Shown here piece by piece: positions 34,301 to 44,861 of a stretch of 64,000 nt of DNA. The position numbers were made by a program, and so were the translations under genes. Every line of letters begins with the position of its first letter. Position 1 is the stretch's first letter. Location of the stretch: NCBI RefSeq assembly GCF_032854445.1, contig NC_088298.1:3778160-3842159 (forward strand), given 5' to 3'. The stretch comes from Liolophura sinensis. Taxonomy: Eukaryota; Mollusca; Polyplacophora; Chitonida; Chitonidae. Under the pieces are notes generated by a model, which saw nothing but the letters and a program-made list of their open reading frames with translations, searched no databases and was not told where the DNA came from.

Positions 34301-36308
34301 AACAATAATTAAGTCCTAAAAAAAAAATGGGACAAAACGGCCTTAAATTTGTGTAGATAGAACTTAGGGGGTCAGAAACTTGAAGTTACTTGGTGAAGCC
34401 ATGTACCAAGTTTAATTAAGTTAAAAAAAATTTTAATTTGACTTCAATTTGTGACGGATTGTGGGGACAGACTGACGGATTAATGGACACATTGTCGGAC
34501 TGACGAATCAGTGGACAGACAGACTGATGGACAGACTTATGGATTTATGGACAGGCAGACTGATGGGAAGACTGGCGGATTGACGTATTGATGGACAGAC
34601 AGTGATGAGCACATGGACGGACTGACGAGTTAATGGACAGACAGAATGATGGAGGGACAGACAGACTGATGGACACACTGACAGACTGACAAACCTAATT
34701 CAGCTTTTAAAGCCATGGTGCCGTATAGAGATGTATTTATAAGTTTCTGTGTTACCTAAACATTAACAGCTGGAACAAACCCCTAACAGGTACATTGACA
34801 AGAAGCTGTATTTCAGCTGTTACCTGTGACCATTTTTCAATGTCGTCGCTACTCTATGCCGAGTCTTACATGAATGTCATAGTTTTGAACTGATGTCATG
34901 TCTGAGCCAATCATCAGCACACTGTGTCGTCACATGACTAGAGTACGAATTGAAAACAAACCGAATTTAAACCAGGTTAGATAAGACGTGAATAAGACTT
35001 TAACATGAACATTGAAAAAATATAGCTTTTAGGAAAGATTTTTTTTCTGGAAAGAGCCTAACCTTCAGATATGATAGTTTCGGTGTCCTATAGTACCTTG
35101 AAAATGGGCAAAAAATCAGCATTTCACCCATTTAGCTCCATGTTATTTATCCTCTCCTGGTCCTTGGGAAGACTAGATAAAAGGGCGGTGGAAATCCGTC
35201 CTGCAACAAGGAGGCACATTACATGCATTTTAACGATTCCTTCGTCGTCATATCACTGAAAAATTGTTAAGTACGATGTTAAACCTCAAGCACTCACTCC
35301 TTGCCCGGGTGCTCAAAGATATGAATTAATTATATGTTGTCACGAACGTTACGCCAGGCGCAAGTTGCGATAACCTCAATAAACGACCCCAATGGACTAT
35401 ACATGCAGCATTTCTGAGAACTATGCCTGTACCCCGCAGTACATAATAGATCGTTTTTATGCTATAAAATTGTGTGGTTTTGCATGGTGGCTATCTTGAT
35501 CTGCAGATACGCATAATTACAAGAATGCTTTTCATATCCAATACAACATGACGGGTTTTGACGAATGTCTTAAGTAATGAGTTTTTACTTCTCTTGACTG
35601 TCCATGAAGGGAAACTCCTGGTTATCTTGACTGCACTAAATACAGGCGTAGCTTACGTTATGTCCGTATAGCGTCGGCGTTTAATGGCATTTAAAGCAAT
35701 GATAAAGTATAAATGTTAGGAGCGATATCTAAAAAAGTACTGCACTGAGTTAATGGTTTACATACATGTAAAGCACAACGCCACGAGGGGGGTGTCCCAT
35801 CGTTGATACGGTGTGCATATTTTTCGCATTTAAAAACAGCAAAAGCGTTTGGTCAGTTAAACAGGGAATATCCCACTTCAGGGTGCAGTAAATGTTTGGT
35901 CAATGTTGCAGGTGTAAGGACTTGAGCCATGCGTACACATTAGACGTTTTAATAATGGCTGAGTGTTCAGCCTACATGGTTGCATGTGGGGTCCATTTAT
36001 TGTGTTCAGAAAATCAGGAAATTATTTTTGAGCAAAACAAAACGTTTTTATACAGGTTTTAGTGTGTGTAATGTGCACTGTATCATGATTCATATAGTTT
36101 TTTTTTATCCAGAAGGTGCCTTATGTTTTAATATAGAACGTTCAGAAATTGAAACAAACGTTTTCCTCAATATAAATATCATTCTTATTCCTTCACAGAG
36201 AGACGAATGAGGAATATCTGTCCTGAGATCCTCAACCGTTCCACGATCGATGCCGAAATGCCCAGAGATCTTCCGAAGAGACGGACGCAAGCTGTGTCGC
36301 TTCACTAA
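31219..36308 (+). CDS. Secreted neuropeptide/hormone-like precursor, family unassigned
   Basis: Three coding exons, 31219-31335, 33672-33822, 36199-36308, join in phases 0 and 1 to a 125-residue protein. Residues 1-21 (MKYFRSLFITMVTMLVSMAVG) are a typical signal peptide: basic start, hydrophobic core, small residues at the cut. There is no membrane segment after it. Residues 55-56 are RR, 64-65 KR, 91-92 RR and 117-119 KRR, i.e. prohormone convertase-type sites. The segment after KR opens SLQTVDALLNIPLHVL and looks amphipathic; two cysteines are at residues 82 and 97. No Gly precedes a dibasic site, so no amidation signal. I do not recognise a named hormone; the segment loosely resembles class B1 GPCR ligands (PTH, CRF/ELH types). 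Acceptors are strong (ttactttttcag, gttacag, ttccttcacag). That it is a real secreted precursor is likely; its function is unknown. Confidence 0.7.
31376..31500 (+). mobile_element. SINE family A, left member of an inverted pair
   Basis: GCTGGCTTCCTCTCCGGCCG, AGGTCTGTCAGCAACCTGCT and a C14 run before CATAATACTGGCCGCC. Confidence 0.85.
31505..31690 (-). mobile_element. SINE family A, right member of an inverted pair
   Basis: Minus orientation: GGCCGGCATTATGGTAGGAG, CCACGATCATCCACAGATTG, AGCCAGCATAAGCTGGAC, GAGGCTCCTGGGTCATTGTG on plus. Confidence 0.85.
31695..31805 (-). mobile_element. SINE tail, family A
   Basis: TTGATTGGTGTTTTACGCCG, CGACGGCGGCCGGTATTGGT and GAACCCGGGGG on plus. Confidence 0.85.
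32190..32397 (+). mobile_element. Diverged SINE with AAATA tail
   Basis: GTGCTCGAATCCAGCTTTTG (B-box-like), a duplicated GGTCAGGAAAGG, CGGCGTTAAACACCATTGAA and AATAAAT tail. Confidence 0.65.
32422..32546 (+). repeat. 25-bp tandem repeat, 5 copies
   Basis: Unit CAGTGCACAATTTACTTTAC plus GCGAA; copies differ at one to four positions. Confidence 0.9.
33180..33505 (-). mobile_element. tRNA-headed SINE, family C
   Basis: Minus strand: TTCGGCGGTTTAATGATAAG head, GATCAAATCCGGG B-box, end in GAAAAATTGTTAAGCACGAC. Confidence 0.8.
33672..33822 (+). CDS. Peptide precursor middle exon
   Basis: 151 bases from AVLWSQIV to GRAVR plus one base; donor gtaagc. Carries the RR and KR cleavage sites, so the short heptapeptide YQAGLPP and the N-terminal half of the main peptide are coded here. 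More GC-rich than flanking intron sequence, which supports coding. Confidence 0.72.
34450..34690 (+). repeat. Degenerate GACAGACTGATGGA repeat
   Basis: Irregular reiterations of GGACAGAC, TGACGGA and TGATGGA over about 240 bases. Confidence 0.8.
35165..35310 (+). mobile_element. SINE 3' half, family B
   Basis: AGATAAAAGGGCGGTGGAAATC through TCACTGAAAAATTGTTAAGT and CACTCACTCC. Confidence 0.82.
35703..35830 (+). repeat. Unnamed dispersed repeat, single copy
   Basis: TAAATGTTAGG, AAAAAAGTACTGCA, TTTACATACATG, AAGCACAACGCCACGAGG, GTGTCCCATCGTTGAT and GTGTGCATA blocks in the same order as at 20195. Confidence 0.6.
36199..36308 (+). CDS. Peptide precursor terminal exon
   Basis: Begins after attccttcacag; completes Glu90, then RRMRNICPEIL to RTQAVSLH and TAA. 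Contains RR and KRR basic sites and the second cysteine. Confidence 0.7.
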
Positions 36309-36967
36309 TGGATGCCCAGATTTCATGCAGACTAAAATACTGTTTTGTTATATGAAGTAAATCTTTGAGGCTTAATTTTACTTTCTGATATATCACGTTT
36401 GCTCTTTCACAAATACATTTGGTTGCCCGCCTTCAGGCCACTTATATATCTTTCTTCACTGAAAGAATGGAAGACAATAGGCCCCGGGATCACTTAAGTC
36501 AAAATTTCAATCACTAAACTTGGTATATTCCCTTCCGTTATTTGAGCTAAGACTTGTTTTACAATAACTTACCCTGAATTTACGTAGTCGAGCAATATTT
36601 TTACATTGTTACGTAAGAAATAACAAGTTTAAAGTGACCTGAAATTTTGATTTTAGTCCAAGGTCGCTTTGTGATCCCGGGGCCAGGTCTTGTCTCCGGA
36701 TTTCATAGTATAGTTTGCTTGACTGCTGGTAAAGGTGTTCTGGAGACAACGAATCTACAGCTATCAGATAAGACGAAAAAAGATCTAAACCTGAACCGAA
36801 ACCATCTTGGTTGAAAGCATGGAGGTAGAAATTTCTACCTCTATGGGTGAAACGTCGAACACATTATACACGCATGCGCATGAGGAATCTTGTTGACTCT
36901 CAGCTGGAAACTTGGCTTCTATCTGGAAAAACATCACACGACACGGATGGATTCCAATAATGTTCAC

Positions 36968-37120
36968 GTACTCAAGAGTATTTCACATATACGACGGCGG
37001 TCAGCAATATGGTGGGAGGAAACCGGACGGAGCCCGGGGAAAACCCACGACCATCCGTAGGTTGCTGGATGACCTTTCCACGTACAGCCGGAGAAGAAGC
37101 CAGCATGAGCTGGACTTATC
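36968..37120 (-). mobile_element. SINE body, family A
   Basis: CAAGAGTATTTCACATATAC, CGACGGCGGTCAGCAATATG, CACGACCATCCGTAGGTTGC and AGCCAGCATGAGCTGGAC on plus; its end touches the satellite. Confidence 0.85.
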
Positions 37121-37121
37121 T

Positions 37122-38150
37122 AGAATAACCAATGGAAATGGCTGTACCATAAGAGCTTACGAATGGCCAATTAGCCAATAGATACTCCAGAATGATGAAT
37201 TGAAATGACTGTACCACAAGAGCTCACGAATGGCCAATTAGCCAATAGATACTCCAGATTGATCAATTGAAATGACTGTACCATAAGAGCTCACGAATGG
37301 CCAATTAGCCAATAGATACTCCAGAATGATGAATTGAAATAACTGTACCATAAGAGCTCACGAATGGCCAATTAGCCAATAGATACTCCAGAATGATGAA
37401 TTGAAATAACTATACCATAAGAGCTCACGAATGGCCAATTAGCCAATAGATACTCCGGAATGATCAATTGAAATGACTACCATAAGAGCTCACGAATGGC
37501 CAATTAGCCAATAGATACTCCAGAATGATGAATTGAAATAACTGTACCATAAGAGCTCACGAATGGCCAATTAGTCAATAGATACTCCAGAATGATGAAT
37601 TGAAATGGCTGTACCATAAGAGCTCACGAATGGCCAATTAGCCAATAGATACTCCAGAATGATGAATTGAAATAACTGTACCATAAGAGCTCACGAATGG
37701 CCAATTAGCCAATAGATACTCCGGAATGATCAATTGAAATGACTACCATAAGAGCTCACGAATGGCCAGTTAACCAAGATACTCCAGAATGATCAATTGA
37801 AATGACTGTACCATAAGAGCTCACGAATGGCTAATTAGCCAATAGATACTCCAGAATGACCAATGGAAATGACTATACCAAAAGAGCTAACGAATAACTA
37901 CTGAGTCAATAGATACCCAAGAAAGACGAAAGGAAATGACCACAATAAGAGTTCACGAATGGCTAATTAGCCAATATACATCCTCCAGAATGACCAATGA
38001 AAATGACTATGGAAAGACCTCACGCATGGCTAATTAACCTATAGATAATCCAGAATGGCCAATTGAAATGACCATGCCAACAGACCTCACGAATGGCTAA
38101 TTAGCCAAGAAATAATCCAGAATGACCAATGGAAATGACCGTAGCAACAG
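37122..38150. repeat. 67-bp satellite, about 15 copies
   Basis: Unit GATGAATTGAAATAACTGTA, CCATAAGAGCTCACGAATGG, CCAATTAGCCAATAGATACT, CCAGAAT. The left and middle units are nearly identical; units after about 37860 decay steadily. Confidence 0.93.
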
Positions 38151-39117
38151 AAACCGTATAACCTGTAAAGTTACTGTAACAGCAGGAGAAGGCTGCTGCT
38201 CTGAACGAAGCAGGAAAGTGAATACGGACCAAATTTGATTCAATTCGTAGATCCAGGCCGATTCCACATAGTCCTTTCTGAATTGCGTCAAAATTTAAAA
38301 ACTGTACGATACTTAGTTTTTGGTACAGGAAGTTGAATTTTGGACACATTTGTCTTCAGACAACACTGATAAGGGGGACAAAATTTCAATTTGTAAAGTC
38401 TAAAAACAACCTCTCAGATTGTATTTCAAATTTTGACTGAAGTCAGGAATGGCTTTCCGGAATCAGCCCCAGTTTAAGTATGAACACTATGCATATGCTT
38501 CACTAGTGGACAATGGGTGACACCAGGTATTGCTGAAGTGTTTGTTTTTCTTTCTCTTTTGTTTTAGTTGAAAATGCGATACTCCATAGCCGACCCCTTG
38601 CCTCTGTGTAAGTTAATGAATGAATATTAATGCAGACACCTCCATTTCAAACAGTGAAACACGGAGCACGTCTGACAAGATATTTGCTCGTATACTCGTA
38701 TTTTCGCTCGTATCAGAAAATCAAGTGTCTTTCGACACAGCATAGAACTGATAGATTCACATGATCTGTGGAGGAGAGAGCATGTGGTCATGTATTACAA
38801 AGGAACACTCGAGTCGATTTGGTTTGGACCAGAGTCGCCTTAGGGCGAGAAAAGATTTTTGATTGCAGTACAAAAATCCTTGTCGTGCCATAACAACGCC
38901 ACAAAGGTCCCTTTGCAACCAGACAGGAAACTGCACTTTGGTGCAATTTTCAAATGAATAATTTTCTCCATGCAGTGAAACAAGGAAAGCTTACTTGAAT
39001 ATTAAGTACAATTACTAAAGAACATATGAGTGAAAAACTGGAGTGATGTGATTTATATTTTTTCTTCTGTCAGAAAACAAAAACAGATTTTTTTTCTATT
39101 TTTAAGGCGTTGGTCTA

Positions 39118-39232
39118 AGAGAAATCCCTATACAATAAAAATATGATTACGTGAAGCAAAATCATTTCCACATATTTGATGTATAATTAAGCAGATCACG
39201 CCGTAATATTTTTATTATATAGGGATTTCCCT
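39118..39232. mobile_element. 115-bp foldback element
   Basis: AGAGAAATCCCTATACAATA and AAAATATGATTACG on the left are mirrored by CGTAATATTTTTATTATATA and GGGATTTCCCT on the right, leaving a loop of about 45 bases. Confidence 0.7.
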
Positions 39233-39584
39233 CGGGAAATTTGCCCGACCGCAAATAAATAATTCAATAAATGAACAATTTAATACATAAATAAAATGTA
39301 CATAATGTGGCCATGACAGCTTGTTCCATTTGATAAAAGTACTATCATGCTTGTGGAGTCGATAAGAAAACGTCTTTTAGACATCAACTAAATGCACTTC
39401 GTCAACAGATTTCTGCCAACCAGTCCTCAAGAGGACTAAACGGAAAATACAGTTAAAAATTCAGGTAAGCAAAGATAGATGGATTGCTGGAAACTATATT
39501 AAAAAGCACTTTTACCCATAGTTTTAGACTTTTTAAAAATGAAAATAAATGCATTTAAATGTGTGGATAGTTATACTAATACGC

Positions 39585-39590
39585 TTTATT
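39585..39590 (-). terminator. Poly(A) signal of the minus-strand membrane protein gene
   Basis: AATAAA on the minus strand (tttatt on plus), 365 bases past the stop codon at 39955. Confidence 0.55.
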
Positions 39591-39954
39591 GATCATACCG
39601 CCAGGTGCAAGTAATCTGGCGTCATATCATCTTTCTTTTTTTATTCATGTATGCAAGCGAAAGTGTTGCAAACAGTATTTAAGTAATCTTTTACCCGTGG
39701 TTAATAAAAGCTATTCCAGCATAGAATTCATTCACGCACTTAATACTCTTTTTAAAAAAAAAAGTGTAAGTAATTTTATGCATAGGCTACGGCTGTCCTG
39801 GCTAGAGGACATCGTTTTATTTTTCAACCTTGTTCAGATTTAAACTAAACGTGTGTGAAAATAACATCTAAGAAGAATGGGGCTGCATAACACATATGTC
39901 AGCCACCGTGTTCGCTGAAGATTAATTAGCGTACAATCCTTTCCCTTATTACAC

Positions 39955-40514
39955 CTAAATATCTGTAATAAAAAATTCCTGCTCTTTATTGCATACTGGC
40001 AAAATGGCTGCTTGTACGGGCCGAGGTACTTTCCCGAGACACGGGAAATCACCAAGAGAAGATAACTCTCCTGACACAGAGGGAGTCAAATGGGGCGGTT
40101 TCATGCCGCCAACTTGGTCGCCGTGGCTATTTGGGGAAACAGGAACTTCAGATCCTGACGGCTCCTCATCGTTGAACTTTGGATCTATGTCGGTGATACA
40201 TGTACTTCCTTCTACTCTGTGAAGAGGGACGATGCTCGAGCTCGAACTGACGGGCATTACCGAATCGTCTTTGTGGCCATGGTCATCTCTGTCGTTATCG
40301 CCCGCCATAATTTTCTCGGACGTAAACAAGGGTCTCTTGTCTGCCGGAAGATGAATGAAGGCGTGCTCGATGCTGGGCAGTTCTTGTCCTCGTATTGCGT
40401 AGATCGGAAGCTTCCGCTCCCCGAGTCGATGATGTGCCAACATGAATATGTTAATCATATCCATGGCTTCCTGGGCCTCGTACGAACCGTAGAGGCCTTC
40501 CCAGACAGCTCGAC
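39955..40514 (-). CDS. Membrane protein terminal exon
   Basis: Acceptor ttccactgttag on the minus strand; 560 bases to TAG at 39957-39955. The frame stays open upstream through a TAT/TTT-rich intron tract that would code a run of Tyr/Phe; the tract is the polypyrimidine tail of the intron, not protein. Confidence 0.75.
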
Positions 40515-43304
40515 CTAACAGTGGAAAATAATAATAAAAATAAAAAAAATAATAGTAATAATAATAATAAAAAATGTGCATACATGAAAAACATGAAAAC
40601 AAATTCCCGCGATAGGTTTATCAAAACAATACATGTAAACCATTTTACTTTAATGTTCTCTTGCTTTTTTCAAACATCCTTTTGCCCTGTCATTAAGATT
40701 AAGGCTAAAATATTTTCACAGCGGGGTATCAAGAGGTTGTGAGCTTCCCATCCACGACGTCCACACAATATACAAATTACCACCCAGTGTGACAGACTAG
40801 CCAAGATCTAGACCACATTACGCAGTTTAAAATCCGTAGCTTAGTTGGCGTGTTTGGTTAATGAAAGATAGAAAGAAACTCTAAAGTCCAACACCATACA
40901 CAATGCACATTTTTGTGAACACTTTGTATACCTGACCATTTAACAATGATATATGTGTACATGCATATACACCACCGTTTAATGATTGGAGGTTCCCCCC
41001 GAAGTCGGGAGACCCTGGATCAAACCCGATTTGGGTCATCCTCTAAAGACTTTAGAGATGGTACTTCTTGCTGCCTCACTTTGCGCTCAGCACTGAGCGG
41101 TTAGAGCAAGGAAACGGGACTGGTTGGCCCGGTGTCAGGATAATGTGACTGGGTGGGGTGTCGTGTCTGGTGCCTTCGCCATGATACTTCAGTGGCGGCA
41201 GCACATTGTCGGCATGGACCCGCCCTGCCACAAGAAGAAACATTATATGTGCACACACATAGTGACTCCTCGGCGACATATGACTGAAAGTACGACGTTA
41301 AACCGAAAGCAGAAGTCGGGGGGACCCGGGATAAAAGTCGGGAGACCCGGGATGAAACTCGGGTCAGGTCATATCAAAAACTCATGCACTCTAAGGACTC
41401 CTTCCTCGTCATATGACTGAAAAATTGTTAAACGACGTTAAACCCTAAGCACTCACTCACTCACTCACTCACTCACTCACTCGAGGCAGGAAAAGAACAT
41501 ATCTTTTCTTCTCATAAATGGTTGTGAGGATTTTGTACAGTTAATATACTATATCTGGATCTATTCGTGACGTACCATCTGGTCCGATACCACTGAAAGA
41601 GTCCGTTGCACGATCCCCGTCCCTTCCCTGTTTTGCCCAATCATTTCTGAAAATATAGATACCATTGACGGTTTCCAGTTTACAGACGCAAATATATTAC
41701 ATAGACCCTGCGTGCTTCGGAAACTGAATATTTGTGTTATACTTAGGAATTTCATGAAAATAAATATTTAGAGCTTTAGTTTTCCATTTTCCCATTTAAT
41801 TACAACACTTCTCAATAGACATCTCTAGACTTTCGGTAGCTTCGTTTCAAGGGGAAACTGTGTACCAATTAAATAAGCCTGGCGTACCGCAGAACTGTTT
41901 GCTTCAGCCAAGTTTGTTCGTGGCAAACGGCGTAAGCAGACATAGCTTTCGTGCGCGGTCAACTTGGCCATTCCTGCAGGTGACAACGGCAACTATTTAT
42001 CATATTCGCCTCGGTATACAGCAGAAACTAACTCATTGCATGGGATTTACTAATTTCACTTTTAGGTTGAAGAAAGATTAAAGCCCATGCAGCGCACAGT
42101 TATTCATGGTTCTCTCAAGCAAAATGTCCCGTACACCGCCCTCTCGTTGCGTGCACATGGAGGTCATCTGCTGAGCATTCAGGATTAAGCTCATCTGCTA
42201 GCCCTCGTGTGCGCCTAGCTTAAGGGCTGTTTCCAACTATCCAATGGATCCAAATGTTGGAGATCGCGTACATCGAATGCTTTGAAAACGATTGATTTAT
42301 TTGCTATTAAAAGTTATTAAGTGATTGAAGGATGTCTGCAGCTTTTGTTTGTTTTAATGGAAAATATGCGCCATTATGTGACTGGAAATAGCGCAACGAG
42401 AATTAAAAAGCTGTTTTAGACAAAGGTACACCAGATTAGCCTCCATATTAGTCACTGAATTGTCATTATGGCGCGAGGTTTCATTCGCTCCGCCCAACAT
42501 GTCATCATGAATACAGCATTCAGGATTAAGAACTAAGGAATTTAAGCCTGTGATTGGCTGCAAACACTATATCAACCGCTAATCCGTCTCCTAGAAACTG
42601 TTTATGCTAAACCAAAAGACAAAAATACACTAAAAAGGAATCAATCGGTGGATGTATGACTTACAAGGCTTTCTTATACGAAGTCATGTACCAGCCAACG
42701 CCCACAACAACCAGCAAGAAGATGATGCACAGTACAGGAACCACGCCCACAACAATTGACAGGTCGTCACTCAGACATGACGAGGCGCACAGGTCAGGGG
42801 TTATGTCTGGAATAATGACGTATATCCTTAGTTTAGGTCAGCTTTTGTCACCTCGCTAACTGAAACTAATTCTGTGAATAAACTTCCCATATAAGCAAAC
42901 TCTAGTTTCTTGAAGAAGCTTTGTCGGGGAATAGATGATGATCTAGATGATGATTAATGTTTCATTTATAGTTGTTGCCTACAGCAAATAGGGTTTAAAG
43001 AATTAGTCAACTTCAAAGTCTTAAATACCTTTTAAAAGAAAGGTTAAAGGATTAGTGTCCAGATTTATCATTTTTGCATACCTGTATATATTGTTAAATT
43101 GAGCACCAACAAATATTGAAAAAGGGTGCAATAATCTGAGTAATATGGCACTTAAAATCAGACAATGAAACTAGTTTTATGCATTTTTCCGCAAACACTC
43201 GTTAGCCTCAGCCGAATCACGTCATATAAGTCCAACCTTTACCAGCTGTCCTCTGTACACTAACGCAGACGTCCACATCGTACATATACTTATACTGCAC
43301 ACGA
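39955..43304 (-). CDS. Single-pass membrane protein of unknown family (3' four exons)
   Basis: Minus-strand exons 43304-43243, 42806-42665, 41646-41576 and 40514-39955 have GT-AG borders and compatible phases (1, 2, 1). The first gives RVQYKYMYDVDVCVSVQRTA; the second DITPDLCASSCLSDD, then a membrane span (LSIVVGVVPVLCIIFLLVVV) and a basic WYMTSYKKA stop-transfer; the third NDWAKQGRDGDRATDSF; the last a 186-codon cytoplasmic tail beginning RAVWEGLYGSYEAQEAMDM with a Ser/Pro/Asp-rich, probably disordered end. Orientation is that of a type I protein with a Cys-containing ectodomain. The 5' part is unresolved: two signal-peptide-like starts lie upstream (44097 and 44843). I do not recognise the family. 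About 255 residues are placed here. Confidence 0.72.
40975..41310 (+). mobile_element. tRNA-headed SINE, family C
   Basis: GAAGTCGGGAGACCCTGGAT, TTGGCCCGGTGTCAGGATAA, GACTGGGTGGGGTGTCGTGT, CGACGTTAAACCGAAAGCAG. Lies in an intron of the minus-strand membrane protein gene. Confidence 0.85.
41370..41482 (+). mobile_element. SINE 3' tail with (CACT)n
   Basis: CATATGACTGAAAAATTGTT, ACCCTAAGCACTCACTCACT and further CACT units. Confidence 0.85.
41576..41646 (-). CDS. Membrane protein penultimate exon
   Basis: 71 bases; acceptor tatattttcag, donor gtacgt. Encodes 23 residues, NDWAKQGRDGDRATDSFSGIGPD, juxtamembrane cytoplasmic segment, with split codons on both sides. Confidence 0.7.
42665..42806 (-). 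CDS. Membrane protein exon with transmembrane span
   Basis: 142 bases; acceptor attattccag, donor gtaagt. Encodes the CASSC motif just outside a roughly 22-residue hydrophobic span. Confidence 0.75.
43243..43304 (-). CDS. Membrane protein ectodomain exon
   Basis: 62 bases; acceptor ggcctacag, donor gtaaag. Only the frame giving YKYMYDVDVCVSVQ keeps the next exon open. It starts in phase 2, so an unseen exon precedes it. Confidence 0.62.
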
Positions 43305-43947
43305 CTGTAGGCCTCTATATGCCTAGGCTGTTCGGAAGTAGCCAGCGCACATGGGTATGAATTTAGAATCCCTCGGTGAATAGAATGATATTTATTGTGA
43401 AGCGGATAGAAAGAAAGAATAGTAAATTAACATAAAATTATAAGATAAACACACGACACGTATAGTGTAACACGGGGTAAAACTATATAGCTTCCCAGAC
43501 CATATTGTCAGGTCCTAATGGAAATGATTGGACAAAGATCAAATTCAGTGTCCAAAAACTCTGTATCTGAAGTCTGGCTAGAGATATCAGTGTCATAAAT
43601 CCGAACGTCAACGTCGTCCACTATGGGTTCAAATTAATACGGCCGTATGATTGCTTCTGTGTAGCTAGAACCCATCTAGAAAATGACATCGTTTTGATAC
43701 GATTTCCCATGTTATACAGACCAGCTAGACTCGGTTGGTCATTTATGAAGCCATCCGCTGAGCTCTACCAGGCGGCGGGCGGCTGGCTGGAGACCGGCTA
43801 TAGGGCAGTAGATCTATTGCTTTCGGTGGATTTAAAGTCATTATTAGCATACGTTTCTCAGAAGGGCTTCCGGTAATAATAGTGTTTTAAGAGGTTATAA
43901 TCTTTATAGTTAGGACCAGGAGTTAGAATCTAGACACCAATCCTTTA

Positions 43948-44097
43948 ACTGATTAGTATCTGATAATCTGGATTGCTACACGCATGCATGACGTTGACAA
44001 ATGAAACAGTGCCCGGATAGTTGACTTCACCATTGACCAAACTGACAAAGAACGTAAACAGATATATTGCAATATGAATGACATTTTGTGGCAACAT
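43948..44097 (-). CDS. Candidate signal-peptide exon of the membrane protein gene
   Basis: From ATG at 44097 the frame reads MLPQNVIHIAIYLFTFFVSL, then VNGEVNYPGTVSFVNVMHAC, to a TAA at 43945. The start is an excellent signal peptide with a Gly-Glu cleavage site. No strong donor closes it in the right phase, so its link to the downstream exons is unproven; it could also be chance. Confidence 0.35.
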
Positions 44098-44701
44098 CAA
44101 TTAAACACCGGTAATTCCACGCACGTTTCGTCAAAACACACAAAACCTTTCATTTATTCATTCATATATAGTATATCCTATTTTTTTATTTTATCATTTT
44201 TGGGGGTTTTGTTTTGGTTTGTGGGAATATGGCTTGACTAGGTAGAATCTGCATATGTGGTGGCAAGCAAGTTCTTCAGAAACAAAACGACAGGTCAAAA
44301 TTTCTATACTCAATTCCTGAACACCTTGTTCATGTACATATCTTGTACTAAATGTAAATTGTGAAGACATTATTATTGCCATTTATGAAGTGTGCAAATC
44401 AGATTTACGGCAACAGACTTTTGGTAAAAAGAATCCATTATTAATTCCATCCACAATATCGACAAATATCACTGGTTAACTCTTTGTTTCAACAGACATG
44501 CGTCTCGCTGCCAGAAGGGCCAATCATCCAGCCGTATTATTATCATTATTATTAACACATTTATTATAGCACGTAGAGAGGAGGCTAACAGTAAGCACAG
44601 GAAGCTCAGCACAGTGATGAAATCGTTAGCATTGTCTAAATACAAATTTATGCAAATACCCGGTATATGTGCCGGACGGACTTCGTTGAGTTTGATTTTA
44701 C

Positions 44702-44843
44702 CTGTTACAATGCCCAGTGTAGTCATTTGTGTGGTCGTAATATCTTCAACTTCTGATTCTGCCAATTGTTGCGTTAAAGTCTGTGTCACAAAATAACACA
44801 AAAAAATTGTTCCTGGTAAACGATAGGCTACCGTGGACAACAT
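44702..44843 (-). CDS. Alternative first coding exon of the membrane protein gene
   Basis: From ATG at 44843 the frame reads MLSTVAYRLPGTIFLCYFVT then QTLTQQLAESEVEDITTTQM and meets the strong donor CAG|gtaaaa at 44701, after 47 codons plus one base. The start resembles a signal peptide. The exon end phase does not match the exon at 43304 directly, so another exon would be needed between them. Confidence 0.4.
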
Positions 44844-44861
44844 GTCGCTGCTTTGCATGCG

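Larger units (their letters stand above)
33823..36198 (+). other. Peptide gene intron 2
   Basis: 2376 bases: a degenerate GACAGACTGATGGA-type repeat (34450-34690), a 3' SINE tail (35165-35310) and one copy of the dispersed repeat (35703-35830). Confidence 0.7.
36309..39580. other. Intergenic stretch with 67-bp satellite
   Basis: After the peptide gene's stop there is a minus-strand SINE (36968-37120) running directly into a 67-bp satellite (to about 38150) and a short foldback element (39118-39232). No gene recognised; the first 600 bases are probably the peptide gene's 3' UTR though no AATAAA was found close to the stop. Confidence 0.5.

Noticed and set aside
40515-40602. N-terminal extension of the last membrane-protein exon with a Tyr/Phe run
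   Set aside because: This is the pyrimidine-rich intron end read through; the acceptor ttccactgttag at 40515 and the phase match to 41576 mark the real exon start.
40975-41310. Coding exon in the membrane protein gene intron
   Set aside because: The sequence is a family C SINE.
43500-43620. Minus-strand frame VDDVDVRIYDTDISSQ as an ectodomain exon
   Set aside because: Acceptor lacks a pyrimidine tract and no donor in the needed phase precedes the stop.
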